Origin: Chloroflexi bacterium HGW-Chloroflexi-4
GTDB taxonomy: Bacteria; Chloroflexota; Anaerolineae; Anaerolineales; Anaerolineaceae
Direction of reading: 5' to 3'
Length of the DNA stretch: 64,000 bases
NCBI GenBank assembly: GCA_002840715.1
Contig: PHBW01000005.1
Location: 47,919-111,918 of the forward strand
The notes beneath the pieces were generated by a model. That model did not search any database and was not told the origin of the DNA. It saw only the letters and a program-made list of their open reading frames with translations. Numbering within the stretch: the first letter of the stretch is position 1; every line of letters starts with the position of its first letter. Of this stretch, positions 33,456-42,550 are shown piece after piece. Made by a program: the position numbers and the translations under genes.

Positions 33456-34277
33456 ATGGATAAAACACAGGTAATTGAAACACATGCACCAGACATGGAT
33501 ATAAAAATCAAAAAACTTAGGCGATTCAACCTGGTCATGGGTTTTCTGCATTTTGTTCAGGGTCTTTTTATGATCATTGTCACCTTAATTATTGATACCC
33601 CGGGAGAGACCTACCCGATCTATTCAAACTACCTTACTTTTAACCTTGAGAAAGGTGGCTTGGTCGCAAACCCACAACAGATTTTTGATTTCCCACTTGG
33701 AATTGGCGTGGCACTCTTTTTGCTGCTCTCTGCGGTGGCTCATTTTGGATTGGCCACTTTTGGCTATAAATGGTATGCAAAGGTTCTTAAGCAGGGCATG
33801 AACCCGGTCCGCTTTTATGAATATGCACTCAGTTCATCGCTGATGATTGTACTGATCGGTTTGTTGGTCGGACTCAATGATATTGGCGCCATCATCCTCG
33901 CTTTTACTGTCAACGCTTCAATGAACTTGTTTGGCTTAATGATGGAGTATCACAATCAGTTCACCAAAAAAGTAAATTGGATCTCGTTTATTTTTGGCTG
34001 TATCGCCGGCATCGCCCCCTGGGTTGTAGTCTTCATGTATTTCATGGGCGCAGTCAACAGTGGAGACGCCAAACCGCCTGCGTTTGTCTACGTCATCATC
34101 CCCACCCTCTTTGTGTTCTTCAACATTTTCGCTATAAACATGTTCCTTCAATATAAAAAAGTCGGAAAGTGGAAAGACTACCTGTATGGAGAACGGGTTT
34201 ACATCGTACTTAGCCTGGCTGCCAAAACCACACTGGCCTGGCTGATCTTCTCTGGCGTTTTTGCACCAAGCCTCTAG
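33456..34277 (+). CDS. Heliorhodopsin
   Basis: Seven-helix retinal protein of 273 residues. The retinal Schiff-base lysine is K257 in VLSLAAKTTLAWLIF, and the counterion is E122 in the helix-3 segment RFYEYALSSSLMIVLIGLL; their spacing is close to that of heliorhodopsin 48C12 (E107, K241). S253 sits four residues before the lysine as in that protein, and H96 lies near its H80 position. Heliorhodopsins are inverted relative to type-1 rhodopsins and do not pump ions; proposed roles are light sensing or regulation of neighbouring enzymes. GGAG precedes the ATG. No carotenoid oxygenase or retinal-synthesis gene lies in the window. Confidence 0.92.
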   Translation: MDKTQVIETHAPDMDIKIKKLRRFNLVMGFLHFVQGLFMIIVTLIIDTPGETYPIYSNYLTFNLEKGGLVANPQQIFDFPLGIGVALFLLLSAVAHFGLATFGYKWYAKVLKQGMNPVRFYEYALSSSLMIVLIGLLVGLNDIGAIILAFTVNASMNLFGLMMEYHNQFTKKVNWISFIFGCIAGIAPWVVVFMYFMGAVNSGDAKPPAFVYVIIPTLFVFFNIFAINMFLQYKKVGKWKDYLYGERVYIVLSLAAKTTLAWLIFSGVFAPSL

Positions 34278-34395
34278 CCTGAAGCCTTGAATCTGATTTT
34301 TCAAAACTCATACGCAGATTTGTATGAGTTTTGTGTTTACGCTAGACATCAAGATAGATGTTTTTTATACTGAGACTTTCTGAAAGGTGGTGTTC

Positions 34396-34767
34396 ATGGA
34401 AAACCTGAATGAGATATTCAAACAACTCAAAGAATTACTTTTGAAATTCCAGCCTCCCCTTTCTTCAAAAATGAACGACGAAAGCCATTTTGATCTTTGG
34501 TCGGTCAAAGATTTGGTGATCGAAGGACGCAAACGCAAAGAAGTCTATTTTGCAGGTTTGATCATTCAAAAATCCTATGTGGGATTCTATTACATGCCGG
34601 TCTACGCTGAGCCGGAAGTTAAAGCATTCTTTAAACCCGAATTACTGTCGCGACTTAAAGGGAAGTCTTGTTTTCACATCCTAAACCTGGATTTGCTTCT
34701 TATGGAGCAAATCAAAGAAGCCTTGGAGATGGGTTTTCAAGCCTACAAGGAAAAGGGCTGGGTTTAG
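34396..34767 (+). CDS. DUF1801-type (YdhG-like) protein
   Basis: 123-residue soluble protein. The strand pattern WSVKDLVIEGRKRKEVYFAGLI, QKSYVGFYYMPVY and the final helix resemble the DUF1801/YdhG domain. The family is uncharacterised. The ATG at 34396 is preferred to the GTG at 34387 because of its spacing from AAAGGTGG. It lies 118 bases after the heliorhodopsin gene with its own apparent ribosome site; a functional link is not shown. Confidence 0.6.
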   Translation: MENLNEIFKQLKELLLKFQPPLSSKMNDESHFDLWSVKDLVIEGRKRKEVYFAGLIIQKSYVGFYYMPVYAEPEVKAFFKPELLSRLKGKSCFHILNLDLLLMEQIKEALEMGFQAYKEKGWV

Positions 34768-34818
34768 AGAACTTTTTTACAAGTAAAGTAAACTAGCAAA
34801 AAATCGCCCGGGGATATG

Positions 34819-34854
34819 CACCTTGACAAAGCCGGATAGGGCCTTGTCAAGGTG
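34819..34854. terminator. Stem-loop between the DUF1801 and agmatine deiminase genes
   Basis: Perfect 11-bp arms CACCTTGACAA/TTGTCAAGGTG with a 14-base loop; the same stem core as at 3691 and 63812. Neither side has a clear T-run, so termination is likely but not certain. Confidence 0.5.
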
Positions 34855-34890
34855 ATTAAATTGACCATTTATCTGGAATTCGAGCCGAAA

Positions 34891-35988
34891 TTAATTTTTT
34901 ACAGCCGGTTGCTGCTGGGTGATGCAGTGGATGTTTCCGCCGCCAAGCAGAATTTCGCGTGCATAAACACCAACCACTTTACGATCAGGCATCAATTTCT
35001 GCAGTTGATCCAACGCCAGTTTGTCGTGAGGATCGTTGAACTGGGGCACAACGACACCACCGTTGCAAAAGTAGAAGTTGATATAAGAGGCAGCCAGTCG
35101 GTCACCTTTCTGGCGGGGTAGCGTACCCTGGATGGCATCCACACCCTCACTCTCCTCTTGTGTGATGAGGATCGGATTGGGTTGATATATCTTGTGAACT
35201 TCCAATTTGCGGCCTTTGACATCGGTGGTAGCTTGCAAAATTTCGTAGTTCTCCTGCGAAATCTCGTACTGCGGATCAGATTTGTCATCCGTCCAGGCCA
35301 GGGCGACCACACCAGGGCGAATGAAACAACAGATGTTATCCACATGACCGTTGGTTTCGTCGTTATAGATACCCCGATTCAACCAGATGAATTTCGAGAG
35401 ATTTAGGTGATCACTCAGGTGAGCCTCAATCTCTTCTTGTGTCAGATCGGGATTGCGATTCTCATTCAAGAGACATTCGCGGGTGGTCATGAGTGTACCT
35501 TCACCATCCACGTGAATGGAGCCACCCTCGAGCACCAGCGGTGCTTTGTAGCGGTCAACACGTTCAAGATCGGCCACTTTTTGCGCCACCAGATCATCAA
35601 GATCCCATGGAAAGTAAAGCCCGCCCAGCAAACCACCCCAGGCGTTGAAATCCCAATCCACGGCGCGAAGGGACTCGCCATTGGTCACAAAGGTCGGTCC
35701 GCAGTCTCGGATCCAAGAATCGTTGTTTGACATTTCAACCACACGAATATTACCGGGCAGCAGGTTGCGCGCATTGTTGTACTGTGCCTGTGAAACCGCC
35801 ATAGTAAGCGGTTCAAAACGGCTAATGGCCGTAGCAACTTCTACAAAAGCTTTCTGGGCAGGCTTGGCTCCCAGGCGCCAATTATCTGGTCTTTCAGGCC
35901 ATAACATCCAGGTACCGGCATGTTTTTCAAATTCGCCGGGCATGCGATAGCCGTCATTTTTTGGAGTGCCCTCAAGTAAAAATGCCAT
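34891..35988 (-). CDS. aguA: Agmatine deiminase
   Basis: Converts agmatine to N-carbamoylputrescine and ammonia. The 365-residue protein has the guanidino-modifying-enzyme fold: [43 protein letters not shown] in outline, GHVDNICCF, and the catalytic cysteine C355 in [11 protein letters not shown]. It is the last gene of a catabolic cluster with an amino-acid/polyamine transporter and putrescine carbamoyltransferase, all on the minus strand. Confidence 0.93.
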   Translation of the reverse strand: MAFLLEGTPKNDGYRMPGEFEKHAGTWMLWPERPDNWRLGAKPAQKAFVEVATAISRFEPLTMAVSQAQYNNARNLLPGNIRVVEMSNNDSWIRDCGPTFVTNGESLRAVDWDFNAWGGLLGGLYFPWDLDDLVAQKVADLERVDRYKAPLVLEGGSIHVDGEGTLMTTRECLLNENRNPDLTQEEIEAHLSDHLNLSKFIWLNRGIYNDETNGHVDNICCFIRPGVVALAWTDDKSDPQYEISQENYEILQATTDVKGRKLEVHKIYQPNPILITQEESEGVDAIQGTLPRQKGDRLAASYINFYFCNGGVVVPQFNDPHDKLALDQLQKLMPDRKVVGVYAREILLGGGNIHCITQQQPAVKN

Positions 35989-36008
35989 GTCTTGCCTTCT
36001 TTCTTGAT

Positions 36009-36030
36009 TAATTATTTCTAGAAATAACTA
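36009..36030. repeat. CTAG-centred palindrome, copy 7
   Basis: 21 of 22 positions match the perfect copy at 60863. Contains the stop codon (36028-36030, minus strand) of the APC transporter and lies between it and aguA. Confidence 0.75.
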
Positions 36031-37437
36031 TTCTGCATTATTTTTTTTCTTGCTCACCGAGATTAATACCTCACCCACCACCAGCGTGATCAAGACTCCG
36101 ATCAAAACAGGGGCGGCAAAAGCCCAATCCATGGGTTGCCCGGGAACCCAGACAAATAGCACCACTGCCTGGACGATGAAGAGCTCGCAGATCACGGCCA
36201 GAATGTAGGCTACAACCTTTCCACCAGGAACGCGATAAGGCCGTTCAATTTTCGGATCACTTTTGCGTAATTTGATGAAGGCTGGGAAGAGTGCCAGGTA
36301 AGGCATCAAGAAGATCATGGAGCTGAAAGCAAAGAGGGTCCAGAAGAGATCCTCAGCGTTGCCAGCCATGAAGCCATAGAGGATGATCACTACTGTTGAG
36401 ACGATGCCTGTCAAAATGAAAGCCCCGACAGGAGTCTTCTTTACAGGATGCTCACGTCCAAAAATCTCTGGCAGTTCATGTTCTTTTGCCGCTTCGGCAG
36501 CAGTTCGGTTGGCGCCGATGGTCCAGGTGACCATGTTGGCCAAAAATGTATACAAAGCAGCCACGCCCAAGACAACCACAACGGCGTTTCCGAGAGGAGT
36601 TCCGCCCAGGAGAATTTTAAGCGTATCTACAATGCCAGAAACCAACCCCAATTGATCAAGGGGCAGCGCCATCAAAATACCGACTGTTCCCATAATGTAG
36701 AAAACCGCAATCAAAGCACCTGAAATGATAATGGCGCGGGGGATATCCTTGCCCGGATTTTTCATTTCCCCTGAGGCACCAGACATCAATTCGAAGCCCA
36801 TGAAGTTGTAAACGATGACGGGTAAGAAAGCCAAACCAGCACCCCATTCAGGCAGGATGGCTTGAAAGGAAAGATCATTGGCCACACCATTCGCCTTGGC
36901 ATAGAAGAAAGCACCCACACCGATGACGATCATGATCACGGCTTTAAAGATCGCCCCGATGTTGGGGATCCACTTTCCGGTTTCGAGGGTCATGGTGCCG
37001 ATCCAAACGGTGATCCAGGTCATGATAATGCCGATGCCAATTTGCATCCACAAACCCATCTCGGGGAAGAAAAGCTGAGATAACATGCCTGCAAAAAGGA
37101 TGTAAACAGAGGGCATCCACAACGCGACGTTGATCCAATATAGCCACGTGGTGCGGGCGGCCCATTTTTCACCAAAGGCATTTTTAATCCAGACATACAG
37201 CCCACCCTGTTCTGGGTAAGTGGTGCCCAGCTCAGCAGTGATCAACCCATAAGGGATAAAAAACAGAATCAGGGTGATGATCCACCACGAAATTGAAGAA
37301 GCGCCGATGGCAGCCGAAGGCGCCAGAGTATCCATAACCAGGATGGCGCAAACGGTAAAGAGCGTCATGTCCAAAGAACGTAATACTTTTTTGAAACCTT
37401 TTGGGTTGCCCGTTGCAGATTGCGTTGAAACAGTCAT
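36028..37437 (-). CDS. APC-family amino acid/polyamine permease
   Basis: A 469-residue transporter with about 12 helices. YGLITAELGTTYPEQGGLYVWIKNAFG in outline (helix 2-3 region) and FMGFELMSGASGEMKNPGKDIPRAI are typical of the amino-acid-polyamine-organocation family, close to glutamate/GABA and agmatine/putrescine antiporters. Set between aguA and ptcA, it is most likely an agmatine-putrescine exchanger. Specificity is from context only. Confidence 0.85.
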   Translation of the reverse strand: MTVSTQSATGNPKGFKKVLRSLDMTLFTVCAILVMDTLAPSAAIGASSISWWIITLILFFIPYGLITAELGTTYPEQGGLYVWIKNAFGEKWAARTTWLYWINVALWMPSVYILFAGMLSQLFFPEMGLWMQIGIGIIMTWITVWIGTMTLETGKWIPNIGAIFKAVIMIVIGVGAFFYAKANGVANDLSFQAILPEWGAGLAFLPVIVYNFMGFELMSGASGEMKNPGKDIPRAIIISGALIAVFYIMGTVGILMALPLDQLGLVSGIVDTLKILLGGTPLGNAVVVVLGVAALYTFLANMVTWTIGANRTAAEAAKEHELPEIFGREHPVKKTPVGAFILTGIVSTVVIILYGFMAGNAEDLFWTLFAFSSMIFLMPYLALFPAFIKLRKSDPKIERPYRVPGGKVVAYILAVICELFIVQAVVLFVWVPGQPMDWAFAAPVLIGVLITLVVGEVLISVSKKKNNAE

Positions 37438-37474
37438 TCGATTACTCTCCTAATTTATTCGTTATTCACGGGTT

Positions 37475-38488
37475 TTAGAATTTACTTTCAAGGAAATTTT
37501 CAATTTGTCCTTTATGCACAGCCTTCAATTCACTGCTGGGGCGGTTCAAGCGGGGATAAACCAGCCATACCAGCAGTCCCTTTTCGGTGTGCAGCCGGTT
37601 TTCTGCCTGATCAAAAATGACAGACTGGGCTGAATCCATCACTTCATCGGTGGCTTCGACGCCGCGCGAAGCGGGCAGGCAGTGCATAAACTTGCAATGC
37701 GCGGGTGCGTGGCTCATCAGATCTTTATTGACCTGGTATTTAGGCATAAAAGCTGCCTGACGTTCAGGGATTTCTGCTTCCTGCCCTACCCACCACCAGA
37801 GATCGGTGTAGATGAAATCAGCGTCTTTGACGGCTACAATCGGGTCTTCTGTGACGCGCACTGTACCACCTGAAACCTTGCAGTTGTCCAGCGCCCAATC
37901 CATCCATTGCTTGGGAGCCTGATATTTTTTGGGGGCTGCGTGGGTGAAGTGCATGCCAAGCCGGGTGCAAATCAACATCAACGAGCTGAGCACATTTGTG
38001 GCGTCGCCCACGAAGGTGACATTAAAGTCTTCAAGTTTCTTGCCGGCTGGGGCATGTTCGATCATGGTGAGCACATCGCACACCACCTGGGTGGGATGGT
38101 TGTAGTCGGTCAAACCATTGATCAAGGGAACGGTGGCGTATTTTGCCAGACCTTCCATGGTCTCGTGTTTCAATGTGCGGGCCATGATCACATCTACGTA
38201 GCGCGAGATGACCTGGGCAGTATCTCCCAAAGATTCACGCACACCGAGATGAATTTCACCGGGTTTCAGGTAAAGGGCGTGGCCGCCTAATTCGGCCATA
38301 CCAACTTCAAAAGAGATGCGCGTGCGGGTGGAGGGTTCTTCAAAGAGCATGGCAAGAGACGCTCCTTCAAGCAAGCGGGGCGTGGCGCCTTGTTTATCAG
38401 CCTTCTTGATCATGCGGATCAACTCGATCAGATCCAGCAGCTCTTGTTTTGAAAAATCCTGTGTATCAATAAAGTGCTTCAATTCCAT
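37475..38488 (-). CDS. ptcA: Putrescine carbamoyltransferase
   Basis: Splits N-carbamoylputrescine with phosphate to putrescine and carbamoyl phosphate. The 337 residues carry STRTR (53-57) and HPTQ (131-134) for carbamoyl-phosphate binding and HCLPA (269-273). SLAMLFEEPSTRTRISFE, MARTLKHETMEGLAKYATVP, NGLTDYNHPTQ and FIYTDLWWW match putrescine transcarbamylases better than ornithine enzymes, and the neighbour aguA supports this. The carbamate kinase that would make ATP from the product is not in the window. Confidence 0.9.
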   Translation of the reverse strand: MELKHFIDTQDFSKQELLDLIELIRMIKKADKQGATPRLLEGASLAMLFEEPSTRTRISFEVGMAELGGHALYLKPGEIHLGVRESLGDTAQVISRYVDVIMARTLKHETMEGLAKYATVPLINGLTDYNHPTQVVCDVLTMIEHAPAGKKLEDFNVTFVGDATNVLSSLMLICTRLGMHFTHAAPKKYQAPKQWMDWALDNCKVSGGTVRVTEDPIVAVKDADFIYTDLWWWVGQEAEIPERQAAFMPKYQVNKDLMSHAPAHCKFMHCLPASRGVEATDEVMDSAQSVIFDQAENRLHTEKGLLVWLVYPRLNRPSSELKAVHKGQIENFLESKF

Positions 38489-38554
38489 TCTGGTCTCCTT
38501 TGTATTTGAACTTGCTTAAGTTAACAAAAATCCGGTTGTTTACCGGATTAAACT

Positions 38555-39049
38555 TTAATTATCTTCTTCGTTTTCAGTTGCCTTAAAATCTTCATCTTTT
38601 GGCATCCATTCGTCAATATTCTTAATGATACGGGGCACCAGAGAGTAACCTCTGATCTGAACCCCTTCAATGGCTGGCAGTTTTTTTCGTAGAAACTGGT
38701 GCATCTCATCGTTGTTCCGAAAACGGCACTCAATGGAAAGATCTTTTGTGCCCTGCCCCAAAGCAATGTAAGAAATTTCAGGTGTGGTCAAGAATTTGCT
38801 GATCACTTCTTCTTCCTGATCGGAATCCACTTCAAGGAAGATATCCACAGCGGTCACATAGCCAAAAACTTCTGGGTCAATGATAGCCGTCAAACGTACA
38901 GCACCCAAACGCACCAGCCGGTCAATGCGTTTTCGGATGGTACGTTCATTGGCGGACAACTCGCGGGCAATCTCAGACGCAGAAGTACGGGCGTCTTTGT
39001 GCAAGATACGAATAATCTGGTGGTCTATTTGATCGAATTGACTTTTCAT
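38555..39049 (-). CDS. Lrp/AsnC-family regulator
   Basis: A 164-residue regulator. The N-terminal helix-turn-helix (QFDQIDHQIIRILHKDARTSASEIARELSANERTIRKRI in outline) is followed by the RAM effector domain (AVDIFLEVDSDQEEEVISKF, DLSIECRFRNNDEMHQFL). It is the first gene of the agmatine cluster, 66 bases before ptcA, and probably regulates it. A cluster of TTCCGAATCGGAA-like sites lies upstream of its ATG, suggesting autoregulation. Confidence 0.88.
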   Translation of the reverse strand: MKSQFDQIDHQIIRILHKDARTSASEIARELSANERTIRKRIDRLVRLGAVRLTAIIDPEVFGYVTAVDIFLEVDSDQEEEVISKFLTTPEISYIALGQGTKDLSIECRFRNNDEMHQFLRKKLPAIEGVQIRGYSLVPRIIKNIDEWMPKDEDFKATENEEDN

Positions 39050-39058
39050 AATTTATTG

Positions 39059-39139
39059 TTCCGAATCGGAATATTATAGTTCCTAATCGGTAATATATTA
39101 GCACATTCTCGGAATCTTTTCAAGAGGCAGATTCGGAAC
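39059..39139. promoter_or_regulatory. Operator cluster of the AsnC-type regulator
   Basis: Perfect palindrome TTCCGAATCGGAA (39059-39071), a second near-copy TTCCTAATCGGTAA (39080-39093), and half-sites CTCGGAAT (39108) and ATTCGGAAC (39131). Spacing of 20-25 bases is about two helix turns, as expected for an Lrp-type oligomer. Confidence 0.65.
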
Positions 39140-39157
39140 ATTTATTGACCTGCCAAC

Positions 39158-39188
39158 AAAAAAAGGACACTGATTTGTGTCCTTTTTT
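39158..39188 (-). terminator. Terminator after the MFS gene
   Basis: Stem AAAAAAGGACAC/GTGTCCTTTTTT with a 6-base loop, U-rich on both strands; it separates the MFS gene from the AsnC promoter. Confidence 0.85.
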
Positions 39189-39217
39189 GCTAATCAATTA
39201 TTTTTTTAATTTCGAAA

Positions 39218-40405
39218 TTATGATGCCGTATCTTTCTTTTTAAACAACACCGGGAAGAAAGGCAGCACGAGCAGCATGACCGCCCCAAAGATCACAAAAG
39301 TGACCGGAAAGCCCACGTTTTTCGCCAATCCGCCACCGACGCCCAGACCGATGCCCTGACCGATATTGGTCACTGACATGAGAATGGCAAACATGGAAGC
39401 AGCAATGGCTGGACTGGTATATTTCATCGCCAGCGCAAAGTAGATGGATTGCGACATGCCGTATGATAATCCAAAGAAAACTGCCACCGCCCAGATCAGA
39501 GGTTTTGCACCGATGAATGCCAGCAGCAGCATGGCCGGAATAACGGTCAACACCGATGCCCACAAACCTAACTTATCGCCTAGTTTATCTTTTACAAATC
39601 CGCCGATAAACGCACCTGCCACACAACCAAGCCCCCAAACTGTGGTAATTAAACCGGCTGTGCTGAGATCAATGCCAAACCGTTCGGTGAGAGCGGGGTT
39701 CATCAATTGATTTGCGCCGACAATCACCAAAAAGATGATCAAGCCCGCTCCGGCTGCGGCAATCACCTGTGCATTCTTGAACGCCTTAAAAGCGGACCAG
39801 TTGAAACGAAGTCCTTGCGCGCGCCCTGTGTCTTTGATGAAGAAAAGCAGTGGAACGGGAATCAAGGTGAGGATCGCCAAAAAGTAAAAGACAGCCGGCC
39901 AGTTGAGGTATTGGGCAATAAATCCGGCAGCCGATGCCGCTACGATCACACCCACCGATCTACCGCCGACCATGAACCCCTGCAATATGCCCTGTTCATT
40001 GGTCGGAGTGATATCCAAAGCCAGTCCATCCGTACAGGTGTCATAGAAGGCCATACCCAACTGCAGCAAGAAGGCCAGCAAGACAAATCCCCAATAATGG
40101 TTGGTGGGGTTGATCTGTGCCACAATCACGAGACAGACAGCTTGAACTGCCAGACCCATGAAAATATAAGGTTTACGGTGCCCAAGACCCAAAAAATTGA
40201 AGCGGTCGCTGAGCATGCCAAATAAAATTTTGATCACAAAAGGGATTAAAGCGATGGTGGAAAAAATCCCCACTTTACCCATATCAAACCCACTTCCCAT
40301 AAGATAGAGGGCGTTCACCGAGGCAAAGTAGCCCAAAATTGTGCCTTGGGTGAAATAGAGCAAAGCAAACATCGAAAAACGCAGCACTTTACTTTGGGGT
40401 TTCAT
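39218..40405 (-). CDS. MFS transporter (AmpG-like)
   Basis: A 395-residue permease of about 12 helices. It opens VLRFSMFALLYFTQGTILGYFASVNALYL in outline, and contains LSDRFNFLGLGHRKPYI (motif A region) and MAFYDTCTDGLALDITP, which recalls the QDxxxDGxA segment of AmpG and acetyl-CoA transporters. Substrate unknown. Its promoter and first codons are duplicated 3 kb upstream (43.3 kb), in front of the CPBP/epimerase operon. The stop codon lies in a TTCGAA-centred AT palindrome (39208-39221). Confidence 0.8.
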   Translation of the reverse strand: MKPQSKVLRFSMFALLYFTQGTILGYFASVNALYLMGSGFDMGKVGIFSTIALIPFVIKILFGMLSDRFNFLGLGHRKPYIFMGLAVQAVCLVIVAQINPTNHYWGFVLLAFLLQLGMAFYDTCTDGLALDITPTNEQGILQGFMVGGRSVGVIVAASAAGFIAQYLNWPAVFYFLAILTLIPVPLLFFIKDTGRAQGLRFNWSAFKAFKNAQVIAAAGAGLIIFLVIVGANQLMNPALTERFGIDLSTAGLITTVWGLGCVAGAFIGGFVKDKLGDKLGLWASVLTVIPAMLLLAFIGAKPLIWAVAVFFGLSYGMSQSIYFALAMKYTSPAIAASMFAILMSVTNIGQGIGLGVGGGLAKNVGFPVTFVIFGAVMLLVLPFFPVLFKKKDTAS

Positions 40406-40461
40406 GACGCATCCTGTAAATCTTGATTTATAAAACTGGTATTGTCCAATTATACAGGATG
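40361..40461. repeat. Direct repeat A: promoter and 5' end of the MFS gene
   Basis: Matches 43336-43435 over the whole length with one 1-base indel in the promoter part. In the coding part 40 of 45 bases are identical. Inverted sites GCATCCTGTA (40409) and TACAGGATG (40453) bracket the promoter; the site next to the start codon also provides the AGGA ribosome site. Confidence 0.85.
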
Positions 40462-40471
40462 TAAAGAAAGA

Positions 40472-41488
40472 TCAAAAACCAAATTGTTGTTTATTCACTT
40501 GTGTTGCCATATAACCTCTATACCAATCAGCCGTGCGCCGTATAGTTAAATCCATATCATTGATAGGCTGATACCCCAGCTCAACCCTTGCGCGTTCAAT
40601 ACAGAAATGAAAATCCGTTGAAAGATGATTGATAAGATAGCGTGAAAATGGCGGACGCCGCTGAATTTTCAATAGACGGTATGTATTTTCCAATATGAAA
40701 GCTGCAGCGTATCCGATTTTAGGGTTGATCGACAAGCTAGGGTGTGGGAAACCCAGGGCATCGGTAAGTTTTTCAAAATAGGTTCGCCAACTCATTTCAA
40801 CCCCATCCGTGAGAATATAGGTGCGGCCATAAGCTTTATCGTTTGTGCTGGCGAGGATCATCCCTTTCACAAGGTTATCAATGTATGTAAAAGCGCCTAT
40901 TTTATTACCGCCTGCCACGTTAGGCAATTGCCTTTTGCGAAGCATTTCGCCCATTCGCAGTAAGGCCACCCGATCATTCGGCCCATAGATGTCACCTGGT
41001 CTTACGATCACAGTTTGAATTTTGCCTGAGAGATGAAATTCGTTGACCAATTCTTCAGCTTCTCGTTTTGTCTGACAGTAAGGATACGGCGTCGGCAATT
41101 GGGGCGCGTCCTCATCCATATTCGTTTGATTCGAAAAACTGGCCACGGCTACGGAACTGACATACAGAAAACGAGGCACTTGATTAATAATTGCAGCCTC
41201 AATTGCATTTCTCGTCCCTTCAACGTTGATCTTGCGAAAATATTCAAGTGACCCCCAATCCGTAACTGCTGCGGCCACATGAAAAACAAGGTCTTGGTTA
41301 ATAGTAGCTTTTTGTAAATCACCGCGATTCGAAAGACTTCCCAAGACTAATTCAACGTTAACACCCTGCAACAATGTTAGGTCGCTGGTCGCGCGCACCA
41401 TACCCCTCACTTGGTGGCCCTCAGCTGCCAATTTACGGCACAAGCTGGAACCAACAAAACCATTGGCTCCGGTAACCAGAATTTTCAT
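40472..41488 (-). CDS. NAD(P)-dependent epimerase/dehydratase (3-beta-HSD-like), copy 1
   Basis: A 338-residue extended short-chain dehydrogenase. GANGFVGSSL (residues 7-16) binds the dinucleotide; YVSSVAVAS and YPYCQTKREAEELV carry the catalytic Ser and the Tyr-x-x-x-Lys pair. The C-terminal part resembles sterol/dihydroflavonol-type reductases rather than sugar-nucleotide epimerases. It overlaps the upstream gene by four bases (ATGA) and shares its architecture, so the two are paralogues acting together. The substrate could be a lipid or terpenoid alcohol; this is inference. Confidence 0.8.
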   Translation of the reverse strand: MKILVTGANGFVGSSLCRKLAAEGHQVRGMVRATSDLTLLQGVNVELVLGSLSNRGDLQKATINQDLVFHVAAAVTDWGSLEYFRKINVEGTRNAIEAAIINQVPRFLYVSSVAVASFSNQTNMDEDAPQLPTPYPYCQTKREAEELVNEFHLSGKIQTVIVRPGDIYGPNDRVALLRMGEMLRKRQLPNVAGGNKIGAFTYIDNLVKGMILASTNDKAYGRTYILTDGVEMSWRTYFEKLTDALGFPHPSLSINPKIGYAAAFILENTYRLLKIQRRPPFSRYLINHLSTDFHFCIERARVELGYQPINDMDLTIRRTADWYRGYMATQVNKQQFGF

Positions 41489-42525
41489 TCCATCTCCGTT
41501 TCGTAAACAGGAGTCTTTTTTTGAAAAGCTCTTGGGGAGGTTAACAGACCCTTCTCAAGATACCATTTATAGGTATCAACCACTGTTTCTGAAAAAGGCC
41601 TGGTTTTTAGCCCCAATTCTTGGACTGCTTTTTGATTATCATAATACATATATCGGCGACTCAGATAAACCCGGCTGCGATCAAGCGGTAAATGAAATCC
41701 GATTTTAAGCAAGGCTCCAACCCCTTCAGCCACATGTGGAATGATCCAGTTTGGCAATCTTAAGTAACGGAAAGGCACTCCAACCGCGTTACAAATAATT
41801 GAAGCACATTCGACATGCGTCATATTGTGTGCACCTAAAATGTACCGCGCGCCAGGTTCACTTTTTTCTGCTGCAGCAATGTGCCCTTGGGCCGCGTCAC
41901 GAACATCAATGAAGTTGGAACCGCCTTCTGGAAAAGGAAACAATTCACCTTTAACCGCTTTCTGAATTATGCTTCCGGTGATGAAATGGTGGTCTCCAGG
42001 ACCCATTATTGCGGTTGGTTCAACACAAACGGCATGCATACCTTGAGCAACAAACCCAGCAAGAATTCGTTCAGCCAATACCTTGCCATAGCCATAAATC
42101 CAATCACACGGGGCAAGGTTGAATTTATTGCTTTCATTCATTGGCTTGCCATCCAATTGAGGGGGAACCCCGATCACGGCTGCCGAAGAGGTTAATACGA
42201 AACGTTTTACTTTTGCGATTCGGGCTGCACTCAATACATTGAAGGTTCCCATCACATTTGTTTCGTAGACCCGTTCCGCAGAATAGTTCCAATCATCTGC
42301 GATCCCTGCTACATGAAATACCCAATCTACACCGTGCATGGCGGAACAAAGACCTTCAAAATCAAGAATATTCCCCTCCACAATCTCAATATCCAACCCT
42401 TTGAGCGCAATCTGAGATTCATTTTTATAACTTAAGCCAACGACTTCAAACCCTCTTTGGATTAAAGCTGCCGCCAAATTTGAACCCAGACAGCCGGTAG
42501 AGCCGGTGATCAGAGCACGCGTCAT
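41485..42525 (-). CDS. NAD(P)-dependent epimerase/dehydratase (3-beta-HSD-like), copy 2
   Basis: A 346-residue paralogue of the adjacent gene. It has GSTGCLGSNL at the N-terminus, LTSSAAVIG with the catalytic Ser, and YGYGKVLAE with Tyr-x-x-x-Lys. EPTAIMGPGDHHFITG and FIDVRDAAQGHIAA are typical of the extended SDR family. It is the middle gene of the three-gene cassette flanked by direct repeats, 25 bases after the CPBP gene. Confidence 0.8.
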   Translation of the reverse strand: MTRALITGSTGCLGSNLAAALIQRGFEVVGLSYKNESQIALKGLDIEIVEGNILDFEGLCSAMHGVDWVFHVAGIADDWNYSAERVYETNVMGTFNVLSAARIAKVKRFVLTSSAAVIGVPPQLDGKPMNESNKFNLAPCDWIYGYGKVLAERILAGFVAQGMHAVCVEPTAIMGPGDHHFITGSIIQKAVKGELFPFPEGGSNFIDVRDAAQGHIAAAEKSEPGARYILGAHNMTHVECASIICNAVGVPFRYLRLPNWIIPHVAEGVGALLKIGFHLPLDRSRVYLSRRYMYYDNQKAVQELGLKTRPFSETVVDTYKWYLEKGLLTSPRAFQKKTPVYETEME

Positions 42526-42550
42526 ATTGAATAAATCCCTTTCATCTTCT

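Noticed and set aside
39707..40225. 172-codon ORF on the plus strand
   Set aside because: Antisense to the MFS gene with composition unlike a real protein.
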